A DNA stretch of 64,000 nucleotides from Nocardia niigatensis NBRC 100131. Its GTDB lineage: Bacteria; Actinomycetota; Actinomycetes; Mycobacteriales; Mycobacteriaceae. The position numbers and the translations under genes are program-made. The notes beneath the pieces are model-generated. The model was not told the DNA's origin, did not search any database, and saw only the letters and a program-made list of their open reading frames with translations. Location of the stretch: NCBI RefSeq assembly GCF_000308655.1, contig NZ_BAGC01000044.1, forward strand, positions 1-64,000, in the 5' to 3' direction. Of this stretch, positions 35,101 to 42,405 are shown piece after piece (the first letter of the stretch is position 1; every line of letters starts with the position of its first letter).

Positions 35101-36260
35101 GCGACGACGCGGCACTGCGCGCGATGGCCGCCGCCGAGAGCACCACCGCGCCGACCGGGCAGGGTCGCGCCCCGGCGGACGCCGAGGAGCGCGCCATGGC
35201 CGCGATCCTTGCCGAATGTGCCGGTACCGGCGAATTCGCCGCCGATACCGACTTTTTCGATGCCGGCGGAACATCGATCGGCGCGATGCGGGTCATGCTC
35301 ACCGTGGCCAAGCGATGGGGCGTCCACGTTCCGCTCGAAACCTTCGCCGCCGCGCCTACGGCCGCCGCACTGGCCGTGCTCGTGCGTTCGGGCGATACCG
35401 CCGCGGTGTACGACCCGCTGGTCCCGCTGCGTACGGGCGGATCCGACGCACCGCTGTTCCTGGTCCACCCGATCGGGGGGTCGGTGCTGTGCTACCTGGA
35501 TCTCGCCCGCCTGCTGCCCGGGGACCGGCCGGTCTACGGATTGCGCGCCGCGGGCTCCGATCCGGGCACCGAGCCGGTGGCCACGGTCGAGGGGCTGGCC
35601 GCCGCGTATCTGGCGGCGATCCGCCGCATCCGGCCGGAGGGCCCGTATCTGCTGGCGGGCTGGTCCTTCGGCGGCCACGTCGCCTTCGAGATGGCTCGGC
35701 AACTGCCCGCGGGCTGCGAGGTGCGCGTCGTCCTGCTCGACACCATGACGCTGGCGGACAACGCCACCGCGATCAGCGAGCGCGACCGGATCGCATGGTT
35801 CTTCGGTGAACTGCTCTGGCACGCGGACGGGAACCTGACCGAGCTCGAATGGCCCGCCGCCACCGACGAGGAGCTGTTCGACGTCCTGCTGGCACAGACC
35901 ATCGCGGCCGGAATCATCTCCGAACACGGTGCGGCGCAACTGATCCGCCGGCTGTACGCGGTGTTCTGCGCGAACTTCGACGCGATGGTCGGCTACCGGC
36001 CCGCTCCGCTGGACCGCGATCTGGTGCTGATGCGCGCGCACGGGGAGATGCCCACGATGCTGGCCGCCGTGCACCGGCAGACCGGCAGCAGTTTCCACGA
36101 TCCGGCCAACGGCTGGCGGCCGCTGGCCCGCGACGCCTTCGAGGTGATCGAAATCCCCGGCGACCACCTGTCGATGATGCGGCCGCCGCACGTCGCCGAG
36201 GTGGCCGCACTGCTCGACCACGCACTCGACCGGGTGCCGATGAAAGGACAACACCGATGA
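29181..36260 (+). CDS. Dimodular non-ribosomal peptide synthetase, C-A-T-C-A-T-TE
   Basis: A 2359-residue enzyme. C1 (1 to about 440) has HHAVSDG near residue 144. A1 (about 453-960) has YTSGSTGTPKG, FDVSVWELLWW, CSGEAL, NLYGPTEATVD and YRTGDL; the specificity positions read by eye are D-V-W-H-F-S-L-V-D plus NGK Lys, the L-serine code. T1 has GGDSIL near 999. C2 has HHAILDG near 1190. A2 (about 1493-2000) has FTSGSTGEPKG, GFDVAFQE and YGPTETHVA; its code reads D-V-Q-F-I-S-Q-V-A-K, like proline but altered. T2 has GGTSIG near 2029. TE has GWSFGG (Ser about 2161) and GDHLSMM. An N-terminal C domain and a free ACP next door point to lipo-initiation. The ATG at 29181 follows GAGGA. No epimerase domain is seen. 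Confidence 0.92.
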   Translation: MTEVDRRLDARDGMERGVRYTGLTGYQQDVVAIGARYPDLAVVQGALSLRFPGTADIERLRECVERAQWRHDALRLRFAQRDDQFVQWVADTVTPLEVVDCVRPGEATRWPREATATPLRPGGPLVRFAVLTAENEWVLYYQYHHAVSDGWAANLLLAQMCSEFFGAPADTVPAPSYLDFADRWSEYRDSARWNADHAALRDRVSGLEPALFTRSGTLRERRRHRHSLRIERAAADRVRATGHTVFTVIAAAVAGYLRRLHRDGDIVLGIALLNRQTREELRMIGDLGNILPLHIAVDDSSPLLRVCDGVSADVLELQRRQRYPFGALTSALRAETGATPTLFDVTLSYNRIRSGELDSIPHEADVLSTGYSLDAVNIVVRDYAGSGQLEVDLFYAEDVFDDDFPIAAAAVHVLRLIDASLTAPEQPLGAVQIMSESERTRLASFEGPNVVAFDEGATLDRLPARQAAATPAAPALRWTKSDGSHAESTYADFFARVHALAARLRARGVRAQEFVPVLLPRSPELLIAVHGVLAAGAAYVPVDPRLPPARLTTILSDCGARFAVGHPGLVPATPGVELIDCGSGDSAPAVETTVRPTDLAYMIYTSGSTGTPKGAMIEHRSVVNRLAWMQRRYPLTPDDVILHKTPASFDVSVWELLWWAQVGASVAVLPDGAERDPRAILRTIERHHVTVAHFVPSMLGPFLTELESTASVPASLRLVFCSGEALTPALVRRFGNLCAAAGRADILLVNLYGPTEATVDVSWFDIPVAAARTLRQIPIGRPIDNIALTVLSADGHRCPVGVPGELNIAGVGVGRGYHRRPELTDAAFVPDPAAPGGRRYRTGDLARWLPDGTLEYLGRLDDQVKVRGNRVTLGEVTNHLADCPGVAHCVVVDEHRDGTGALVAYYTGPATPAQAAEFLAGRLPAYMVPSEFVALRDIPLTRNGKADRRALRRLRRERSLKPGADSAPPCGETELALAEAWQEVLGGELPGRHDDFFTVGGDSILALALRTAAERRGVRLDIDVLFARPTIADLATTISVADGSRAPEPFTLVPLLDRASLVGLEDAFPAGALALGMLFHSVERIDSAQYHDVFRYRLAMPWRESDFRDAYARLVARHPALRSTFDLTGRSIPLQAVHRDVPLDLQVETTAAVDSVVARMRGTRYDFAVAPLHRMRVCVRPGEVELVFAFHHAILDGWSVAGLIAELLADYLGTRTVPDRYSSSVLAEHIRAEQTACDTPAARQFWLDELAEVPPTHLESSRAYEPPESIDAATTVALVPAWLHECATDLAHYRRVPVRALLLAAHCLTLRDLAGIDEVTTGVVTHTRPGLSGADTCAGLFLNTVPLRLPPTGGSWFDTVDEVVRRERRQHRHRRYPMRSMIADHGGPIFDAVFNYVDYRRVAAPFDTGSVELRDFAAHEETNFALLVSALVDPRDGSLALHLASARGSLTRAQRERYARRFVAILTALVRTPDAPADPAVAVGDVTAAVESIGCVRPDHPALIETDGQSSWSYRTLTATADRVARNLIGSGVRRGSRVAVQMDRGAGLIAVTLGVLRAGAAVVPVDPAYPRARRQAVLAVARPRLVITDNATEAVEGFEILDPASILSATPPERPSPPPRIRPGDIAYVLFTSGSTGEPKGVAMPHRALTNLIEWQNRRPSGAVGEVTAQFAPIGFDVAFQEIFATLVGGGTLRLLSERHRRDPVALLAAVRESGVRRLFLPFVALQALAEAATATSAYPDGLTALISSGEQLRITEEIRSLCAAVPGLALENQYGPTETHVAVAEPITSAAQELPLLPVIGTPIAKTGVQLLDPLLRPVRPGTVGEIYVTGDCLAQGYERRPRLTAQRFVADEGGGIRYRTGDLGVELPDGRLRWLGRDDTQVKVRGFRVECAEVENAIRALPSGSAVREVAVVALPRRGADSLLAAFLSGHPDHVRPEEVLSRLRGVLPAYMVPTRVYRLNSLPVTPSGKRDDAALRAMAAAESTTAPTGQGRAPADAEERAMAAILAECAGTGEFAADTDFFDAGGTSIGAMRVMLTVAKRWGVHVPLETFAAAPTAAALAVLVRSGDTAAVYDPLVPLRTGGSDAPLFLVHPIGGSVLCYLDLARLLPGDRPVYGLRAAGSDPGTEPVATVEGLAAAYLAAIRRIRPEGPYLLAGWSFGGHVAFEMARQLPAGCEVRVVLLDTMTLADNATAISERDRIAWFFGELLWHADGNLTELEWPAATDEELFDVLLAQTIAAGIISEHGAAQLIRRLYAVFCANFDAMVGYRPAPLDRDLVLMRAHGEMPTMLAAVHRQTGSSFHDPANGWRPLARDAFEVIEIPGDHLSMMRPPHVAEVAALLDHALDRVPMKGQHR

Positions 36261-36502
36261 ACCGCGACATTCGCTCGGAACTGACACGGATGCTGAGTGA
36301 GGAGATGTCGATCGCGCCGGAACGGGTACACGACGACGCCGGCCTGATCGCGGACCTCGGGTTCGATTCGATCGCCTTCACCATGGGTGTCGTGGCCATC
36401 GAGGAACGGCTCGGGATCGTTGTCAGCACCGAGGGACTGCTCGGCTGCCGGACCTTCGGCGACCTCGTCGCGATCGTCGAAGCCGCGGGAATCCCGGCAT
36501 GA
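36257..36502 (+). CDS. Free-standing acyl carrier protein
   Basis: An 81-residue ACP with the phosphopantetheine Ser in DLGFDSIAFTM. It starts at ATG 36257 overlapping the NRPS stop and ends in the ATGA of the next gene, so all are co-translated. It is the likely carrier for the fatty acid activated by the FAAL (37715-39367). The dehydrogenase-like protein between them may act on the acyl chain while bound. Confidence 0.9.
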   Translation: MNRDIRSELTRMLSEEMSIAPERVHDDAGLIADLGFDSIAFTMGVVAIEERLGIVVSTEGLLGCRTFGDLVAIVEAAGIPA

Positions 36503-37704
36503 GCGGGCCCGGTACGGCCGAGCCGCTGTCGGCGCTGGCCTCGACACCGGAGCAGCACGCCTTCGCCGAGGCACTCGACGCGGCCTTCGCCGAGAAGACG
36601 CAGCTGCTGGCCGACGAGGCCGAAACGGCGCGGACATTCCCCCGCCGGATCGTGGAGATCCTGGCGGAGTTCGGCGTGTTCGACATGAAATGGAATGGTG
36701 CACAGCGGCATTCACCGGCGCACGGCGAGCTTTACCACCTGCTGGCACTCGCCGAACGGCTCGGCCGGCTGGGCTCGGCCGGTGTCGCGGCCGGGGTGAG
36801 CCTGCACGATTCCTCGATCGCCATCCTGCGCCGCTTCGGCCGCTCGGACTACCTCACGCGACTCGCCGACGACGCGATCGAGGGACGCGCGCTGCTGTGC
36901 ATCGGAGCGACCGAGAACGACGGCGGATCGGATCTGCAGGGCGTGACGTCCACCGCCACCGCCGAAAACGGCGGCTATCGACTGATCGGGCACAAGAAGT
37001 TCCTGTCCCTGTCGCCGGTCGCCGACGCCGCGATCCTGGTGGTCCGAGTTCCCGGGAACGCCACCGGTTCCAGGCTCGGCGATCTGGCGCTGTTCGCCGT
37101 GCCGATCGAGCGGCTCCACGTGGGACCGATCTACGCGAAGGTCGGTGCGCATGGCTTCGTCACCGCGCCCATCACCATCGACACCTGGCTGCCCGCGGAT
37201 CATCTGATCGCCCGTCCCGGCACCGGAATGGCCGCGCTCACCTGGGGAATCAGCCATGAGCGGCTATCCATCGCGGGCCAGGTGCTCGGCGCGTGCGACA
37301 ACGCGCTGGGGCTGACCGTGGCGAGGATGAAACGCCGGGTGCAATTCGGCGTGCCGCTGCTCGAGCATCAGGCCCTGCGCCTGCGCGTCGCCGACCTGGA
37401 CGCACGAGTCGGCGTGCTGCGGTGGGCATTACGCGGTCTGGCGCTCAGCGGTGCGCGCCTGGACGCCCGCACCGCGGCCGCCATGAAGGTCACCGCGGCT
37501 CGGCTCGGGTCCGAAGTGCTCTCGGAATGCATGCACATCTTCGGCGGCACCGGCTATCTCAGCGAGCAGTCGCCGCTGGGGCAGTGGTGGTGCGACATGA
37601 AGCTGGCCCGAGTCGGCGGCGGCACCGACGAGGTGCTGTGGGAATTGGTCGCGGCGGGCCTGGTGCCCGACCACGACCGCTACGACCGACTGATCCACGA
37701 GTGA
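36499..37704 (+). CDS. Acyl-CoA (or acyl-ACP) dehydrogenase
   Basis: A 401-residue ACAD-fold protein. The flavin/substrate segments CIGATENDGGSDLQGVTSTA, SHERLSIAGQVLGACDNALG and HIFGGTGYLSEQ are visible. Near the C-terminus the protein reads RVGGGTDEVLWELV, with Gly at the position where medium-chain dehydrogenases have the catalytic Glu; other ACADs place it in the ISHERLSI helix. The reaction is probably alpha,beta-desaturation of the lipid chain while on the ACP. ATGA overlap with the ACP gene. Such ACP-FAAL-ACAD trios are known to build lipopeptide acyl chains. Confidence 0.88.
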   Translation: MSGPGTAEPLSALASTPEQHAFAEALDAAFAEKTQLLADEAETARTFPRRIVEILAEFGVFDMKWNGAQRHSPAHGELYHLLALAERLGRLGSAGVAAGVSLHDSSIAILRRFGRSDYLTRLADDAIEGRALLCIGATENDGGSDLQGVTSTATAENGGYRLIGHKKFLSLSPVADAAILVVRVPGNATGSRLGDLALFAVPIERLHVGPIYAKVGAHGFVTAPITIDTWLPADHLIARPGTGMAALTWGISHERLSIAGQVLGACDNALGLTVARMKRRVQFGVPLLEHQALRLRVADLDARVGVLRWALRGLALSGARLDARTAAAMKVTAARLGSEVLSECMHIFGGTGYLSEQSPLGQWWCDMKLARVGGGTDEVLWELVAAGLVPDHDRYDRLIHE

Positions 37705-37714
37705 GTGACGAGAC

Positions 37715-39367
37715 ATGAGCAGATTCACCGACGACCTGCTGCGGCCGTCCACCACGGCGGGCCTGGTATGCGGCGACCCCGATCGGCTGCAGCGGTTGCC
37801 CTGGAACGAGATTCACCACGCGGCCCGGCGCACCGCGGGCGGCATGGCGCGATGCGGAGTGGTCCCGAACTCGGCCGTGGCCGTCCTGGCCGGTGATCCG
37901 GGCGAGGTCGCACAGGTCGCGCAGGCATGCTGGCTGCGCGGAGCCTCGGTCACCATGCTGCATCCGCCCACACCCCGCACCAACCCCGAGGAGTGGGCGC
38001 GGGCCACCGCCCGAGTGCTGGAGACGATCGAAGCGCGTCTGCTCGTCATCGGCGATCCCTACCCCTCGGAACTGGCGAATGCCATTGCGGGAGTCGCGAT
38101 CACGACCGTTTCCGAACTCGCCGACGCGGCGGCGATCGAACCGGTACACCCGGATGAGGACTCGGTCGCGCTGCTGCAGTTGACAGCGGGCTCCACCGGC
38201 GCGCCGAAGGCGGTGGCCATCACCCACCGCAATCTCCACGCGGGCACGGCGGCCCTCACCGATGCCTTCGAGCTGCGGCCCGACAGGGATGTCGTCGTGA
38301 TGTGGCTACCGCTGTACCACGACATGGGCATGATCAGCTTGATGACGACCATGCGATACGGCGTACCCGCGGTATTCGTCACGCCCCTGGACTTCCTGCG
38401 CCGACCGCTGCTGCTGCTGGAGCTGATCAGTACCTACCGGGGCACGTGCACCACCGGCCCGGACTTCTCCTACGCCATTCTGTCCCGGCGCCTGCGGATC
38501 GCGCCCGACGGGGCCTACGATCTGTCGAGCCTGCGGGTCGTCGTCAACGGTGCCGAACCCATCGATCCGGAGGTCGTCGACGAGTTCACCACGCAGGCCG
38601 CGCGATTCGGGATGGGGGCCTCGGCCATCACGCCCGCCTACGGAATGGCGGAGGCCACCCTGCTGGTGTCGCTGTCCCGCGGCCGCGGAATGCTCACCGA
38701 CACCATCGATCCGATGGCGGTCGAACATCACGCGCTCGCCGAACCCGCGCCCGCTGCGGGCCGGCGCCTGGTACGTCTCGGAAATCCGTACGCCGCCATG
38801 GAAGTACGCATCGTCGATGCCGCCGGTACCACCTTGCCCGCCCGCTCGGTCGGCGAGATCCGGATCCGCGGAGCGGCCGTCGCCGAGTACTACCTCACCT
38901 CGGAGGGCAGGGTCCCGGCCCGTGACGACGACGGCTGGCTGGCCACCGGGGATCTCGGCTACCGCACCGAGGACGGCGACCTCGTCGTCTGCGGCCGCGC
39001 CAAGGAGATCATCATCATCGCTGGACGCAATATCTACCCCACCGACATCGAGCGGATCTGCGGCGCGGTACCCGGCGTGCGCGCGGGCAACGTCGTGGCG
39101 GTGCGTACCGGGACCGCGACGGGCGGTGAGGGTTTCGTCGTGATCGCCGAATCCGCCCGGGCCGGGTCCGAACCGGTCGACGCGGCGCTCATCGCAGAGC
39201 TGCGCGCCGACATCGCCACCGCGATCCAGCACCGCTTGGGCGTCACACCGCGTTGGGTCGAGGTGGTGCCGCCCGGCACGCTGCCCAAGACCTCATCGGG
39301 CAAGCTGCGCCGAACCGCCGCGGCGAGCCTGCTGGGCACTAACCCCGCGCTAACCGCCGGACGATAG
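37715..39367 (+). CDS. Fatty acyl-AMP ligase (FAAL)
   Basis: A 550-residue adenylating enzyme. It reads LQLTAGSTGAPKAVAITHRN, MWLPLYHDMGMISLMTTM, PAYGMAEATLLVSLSRGRG, and GWLATGDLGYRTEDGDLVVC with AKEIIIIAGRNIYPTD. The WLPLYHDMGMI and YGMAEATL segments are FAAL-like rather than acyl-CoA-synthetase-like. FAALs convert fatty acids to acyl-AMP and load carrier proteins directly. The C-terminal PKTSSGKLRRTAA holds the catalytic Lys. It begins 10 bases after the ACAD stop. Confidence 0.9.
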   Translation: MSRFTDDLLRPSTTAGLVCGDPDRLQRLPWNEIHHAARRTAGGMARCGVVPNSAVAVLAGDPGEVAQVAQACWLRGASVTMLHPPTPRTNPEEWARATARVLETIEARLLVIGDPYPSELANAIAGVAITTVSELADAAAIEPVHPDEDSVALLQLTAGSTGAPKAVAITHRNLHAGTAALTDAFELRPDRDVVVMWLPLYHDMGMISLMTTMRYGVPAVFVTPLDFLRRPLLLLELISTYRGTCTTGPDFSYAILSRRLRIAPDGAYDLSSLRVVVNGAEPIDPEVVDEFTTQAARFGMGASAITPAYGMAEATLLVSLSRGRGMLTDTIDPMAVEHHALAEPAPAAGRRLVRLGNPYAAMEVRIVDAAGTTLPARSVGEIRIRGAAVAEYYLTSEGRVPARDDDGWLATGDLGYRTEDGDLVVCGRAKEIIIIAGRNIYPTDIERICGAVPGVRAGNVVAVRTGTATGGEGFVVIAESARAGSEPVDAALIAELRADIATAIQHRLGVTPRWVEVVPPGTLPKTSSGKLRRTAAASLLGTNPALTAGR

Positions 39368-39370
39368 CGT
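39338..39370 (+). promoter_or_regulatory. SARP box and -10 before the FAD monooxygenase
   Basis: Heptamers ACTAACC (39338-39344) and GCTAACC (39349-39355) are 11 bp apart. Nine bases later comes TAGCGT (39365-39370), and the ATG is seven bases after the start of CGCGCC. This is the direct-repeat arrangement bound by SARP proteins, and the message would be leaderless. Confidence 0.65.
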
Positions 39371-39376
39371 CGCGCC

Positions 39377-40534
39377 ATGTCCCGAGCACTTCGTGTCATC
39401 GTCGCCGGCGCCGGTATCGCGGGCCTGTCCACCGCGGCAGCTCTGCATCGCCGCGGAATCGAGGTCGAAATCCTCGAATCCGCCACTGCATTGCGGGCAT
39501 CCGGCTCCGGAATCGGAGTGGCCTGCAACGCGGTCGCGGCGCTCGCGACGCTCGGCGTCGACCCGATGACGGCGGGCCTGGGCCGGCCGATGGACCGTTT
39601 CGTGCTCCGCACCGCACAAGGCAAGCCGATCCGCACGGTGGACTACCGCGGCATCGCCGCGGAACTCGGATTTCCGCTGGTGAACATGCATCGCGGCGAA
39701 CTGCTTTCGGGTCTGCGCGCGGCGGCGACCCAGGTACCCATCCGATTCGGCGCGGAGGTGAAGGGCTTCGACATCACCGCGTACGGCGTGCGTGTGACCT
39801 GCGCCGACGGATACGCCACCGAGGCAGACGCACTGGTGGGCGCGGACGGCATCCGATCGGCGGTGCGGGCCCAGCTCGCCGGGCCCGCACCGGTCACCGA
39901 CCACGGCTACGTCTGCTGGCTGGCCACCGCCGCATTCGAGCACGAGAACATCCCCGCGGCCGCCGCCACCCACTACTGGGGCGCGGGCCGGCGTTTCGGC
40001 TTCGCCGATCTCGGAGCGGGACAGATCTATTGGTGGGGAACCCGCAATGTGGCGGGCCGGGCTGCCGATTGGTCCGGAGGCAAGGCCGACGTCCTCGACA
40101 GCTATCGCGGCTGGGCGCCCGAGATCGGTGCGGTCATCTCGCGCACACCGGCCGACGCCATCATCACCGTGCCCGCCCAGGACCGCCCCTTCCTGCCGTC
40201 CTGGGGCCGCGGGCCGGTCACACTGATCGGTGACGCCGCCCACCCGATGCTGACGAGTCTGAGCCAGGGCGGCAGCTCCGCGATCGAGGACGCCTGTGTT
40301 CTCGCCCATCATCTGCACCGCAACGGCGCCGTCATCGCCGCGCTGCGCGGCTACGAGGATGCGCGCCGGGCCAGGACCCGGACCCTGGTGGCGGCGTCGC
40401 GCCGGCTCAGCAGGGTCGAGCAGCTCGCGAACCCGGTCGCGGTTCGCCTGCGCGAGTTGGCTTTCCGGTACGCGCCCGACGGTGTCATCCGCGGTCAGAC
40501 AATCGAGCCCATGCGGTTCGAGGTACCGTCGTGA
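39377..40534 (+). CDS. FAD-dependent monooxygenase (PHBH-type)
   Basis: A 385-residue flavoprotein. The FAD motif is VIVAGAGIAGLST, followed by DALVGADGIRSAVR (DG motif) and the GD motif VTLIGDAAHPMLTSLSQGG. It hydroxylates an aromatic or unsaturated substrate using NAD(P)H and O2; the substrate is unknown. Its own SARP-type promoter suggests independent expression from the NRPS operon. The 3' end overlaps the opposite-strand SARP gene by 40 bases. Confidence 0.85.
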   Translation: MSRALRVIVAGAGIAGLSTAAALHRRGIEVEILESATALRASGSGIGVACNAVAALATLGVDPMTAGLGRPMDRFVLRTAQGKPIRTVDYRGIAAELGFPLVNMHRGELLSGLRAAATQVPIRFGAEVKGFDITAYGVRVTCADGYATEADALVGADGIRSAVRAQLAGPAPVTDHGYVCWLATAAFEHENIPAAAATHYWGAGRRFGFADLGAGQIYWWGTRNVAGRAADWSGGKADVLDSYRGWAPEIGAVISRTPADAIITVPAQDRPFLPSWGRGPVTLIGDAAHPMLTSLSQGGSSAIEDACVLAHHLHRNGAVIAALRGYEDARRARTRTLVAASRRLSRVEQLANPVAVRLRELAFRYAPDGVIRGQTIEPMRFEVPS

Positions 40535-41346
40535 ACCCGGTGGCCGGTGCGGCCCGGCCTGACCCCCTCCACGAATTCCCGGCTGAGCACGCGACGCCGC
40601 AGCGATCGCGTGTCATGGCCGGGATCGACTTCGAACTGCTCACGCAGGCGTTGCGCGCACAGCGCATACCACTGTTCCGCCTGCTGCAGCTCGCCGCGCC
40701 GGGCGTGGATCATCATCAGTCGGCGAAACGCCGCCTCGTTCACGGAATCGATGGCCAGCGTGCGACGGCACGCGTCGGCCGCGTCGGCGAATTCGCCCGC
40801 CTCGAACGCGTACTCGGCCAGTACGTCCAAGACGCTCAAGATCATCGAGCGCAGCCAATGCCGATGCTCGATCACCCAGCTGTCTGATTCTCCGCTGAGG
40901 AACTCACCCGAGTACAGCGCCGCAGCACGCCGATACAGATCCAGCGCCTCCTCTCGCAGGCCCCGCACCGCGGCCTCGCGAGCGGCTTTGGTGAACCGCT
41001 CGAACTCGTGGAAGTCGACGAACACATCATCGCTCGCGTCCATGATGTAGCCGAAATCCCGGAACTCGACACGCAGATGCCCGCGATCGGTTCCCAGGTG
41101 GTCGTCCAACGTTCTGCGCAGGGTGTGCACCGCCACTTTCAACGACGTACTGGGGCCCTCGATATCCGGCCACAACAGCTCTCGCAACCGCTCCTTGCCC
41201 ACGACGATGTTCCGGTTGACGAGCAGAACCCCGAACAGCGAGCGCGCCTTGCTCGCGCGCCACCGAACACAACCCTCGCCGGGGGCCGAAATGACGAACT
41301 CGCCCAACAGTTTGACATGCACCGACCGTTCACCGGATGCGCTCAT
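40495..41346 (-). CDS. SARP-family pathway-specific activator
   Basis: A 283-residue protein. The winged-helix trans_reg_C part (VHVKLLGEFVISAPGEG, KARSLFGVLLVNRNIVVGKE) spans 1 to about 100, and the BTAD region (YSGEFLSGESDSWVIEHRHW, QAEQWYALCAQRLREQFEVD) spans about 110-250. No ATPase domain follows, so it is the small stand-alone kind that activates biosynthetic operons through heptamer repeats. AAGGAG precedes the ATG at 41346. It lies between the lipopeptide and terpene operons, and matching promoter elements stand in front of both. Confidence 0.88.
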   Translation of the reverse strand: MSASGERSVHVKLLGEFVISAPGEGCVRWRASKARSLFGVLLVNRNIVVGKERLRELLWPDIEGPSTSLKVAVHTLRRTLDDHLGTDRGHLRVEFRDFGYIMDASDDVFVDFHEFERFTKAAREAAVRGLREEALDLYRRAAALYSGEFLSGESDSWVIEHRHWLRSMILSVLDVLAEYAFEAGEFADAADACRRTLAIDSVNEAAFRRLMMIHARRGELQQAEQWYALCAQRLREQFEVDPGHDTRSLRRRVLSREFVEGVRPGRTGHRVHDGTSNRMGSIV

Positions 41347-41747
41347 TGAAACTCCTTGCACCATGCGAGAATCGATCACAGTCCCAAATACATTTCGCCA
41401 CATGGCAATTCGCAATTGCTAATCAACGTCGACGGTAATTGCGTCTCGATACCAGCGATGACGGAAATCCTTAGCTCCTTGTGTCGCAAGCGATCTCGAA
41501 TCCGGATTCCGCTGGCGGCTATGTTTGCATGCTCAACTCACCTGCGCAAGTGGATGTTTCACAACTCGCTCGCCGACTAACGGTCCGAAACGGACAGTAA
41601 TGTTCTTGTCGCGCCGCTACCTGGCGGATCGGACGAGAAATCATGTTCCGTTCATGTTCGCCCGCCGCGGGCAGGCCCGGAGGAGCCGGCGTGCCGCCGG
41701 GCCGGGTGCGCGGACGCCGCCGCCGCGCCATCTGCGATCATTGCCCG
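41347..41747. other. Low-GC intergenic region between the SARP and TetR genes
   Basis: It is clearly lower in GC than its surroundings and carries the promoters of the SARP and TetR genes. No gene is seen. AATTCGCAATTGCTAAT near 41406 and GGTCCGAAACGGACAG near 41582 are palindrome-like and could be operators. Confidence 0.5.
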
Positions 41748-42344
41748 GTGTCTGAGCCGGGGCGCCTCCGACGCACACCCGTGCAGTCGCGCAGCAGGGA
41801 ACGAGTCGAGCGAATTCTCGACGCCACACGCGAACTCGTCGACGAACACGGATGGGATGCCGTGACGACCCGCGGGATCGCCGAGCGTGCCGCCGTACCG
41901 ATCGCGACGCTCTACCAGTTCTTCGCCAACCGGGAGGCGGTGTTCCGGCAACTGCTGGACCGCGACATGGAACAGATCGACCGGCGGGTCGCGGCGGAGA
42001 TCGAGACGCTACGGGCGGACGACATCCCCCACGCGATCACGCTGTTCGCGACCGTGCACCGCACGCACTTCCTGCGGCATCTCGAATTCGTGGCGCTCTA
42101 CTTCACGTTCGGCGACAGCGAGCTGGTCTGCACACATCAGCGCCGCTGCGCCCAATCGTTCGGCCAGCTGCTGCTGTCGTCAGGGGTGATGCCCGCGGAC
42201 ACCGATCCCCGGGTGTTCGGTGTGGCAATCGCGATCGCCGAAGGCACCATCGAGCACGCCTACCGGGACATCCCTCGCAACGAATGGGTTGTCAGCCAAG
42301 GTCGGCTGGTACTGCAGCTCTATCTCGAAAGCCAGTGCGGCTGA
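41748..42344 (+). CDS. TetR-family regulator
   Basis: A 198-residue protein with an N-terminal HTH (RILDATRELVDEHGWDAVTT, RGIAERAAVPIATLYQFFAN, about residues 23-62) and a helical C-terminal ligand domain. The start is taken at GTG 41748, since the longer frame to 41643 begins with unlikely sequence. It is encoded just before the P450/terpene operon, which it may repress. Confidence 0.82.
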   Translation: MSEPGRLRRTPVQSRSRERVERILDATRELVDEHGWDAVTTRGIAERAAVPIATLYQFFANREAVFRQLLDRDMEQIDRRVAAEIETLRADDIPHAITLFATVHRTHFLRHLEFVALYFTFGDSELVCTHQRRCAQSFGQLLLSSGVMPADTDPRVFGVAIAIAEGTIEHAYRDIPRNEWVVSQGRLVLQLYLESQCG

Positions 42345-42366
42345 GGGCCGATCGCGCCCGAATCTG

Positions 42367-42399
42367 CCTAACCCGGTCCTAACCGCCCCCGGCTAGCGT
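42367..42399 (+). promoter_or_regulatory. SARP box and -10 of the P450/terpene operon
   Basis: Two CCTAACC heptamers at 42367-42373 and 42378-42384 (11-bp period), then nine bases and TAGCGT at 42394-42399. The ATG of the P450 follows at 42406, giving a leaderless message. The element matches the FAD-monooxygenase promoter almost base for base from CTAACCGC through TAGCGTCGCGCC. Confidence 0.7.
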
Positions 42400-42405
42400 C
42401 GCGCC

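Noticed and set aside
34464..36287. 607-codon minus-strand frame over the NRPS
   Set aside because: It is a high-GC antisense shadow of the second A domain, T and TE.
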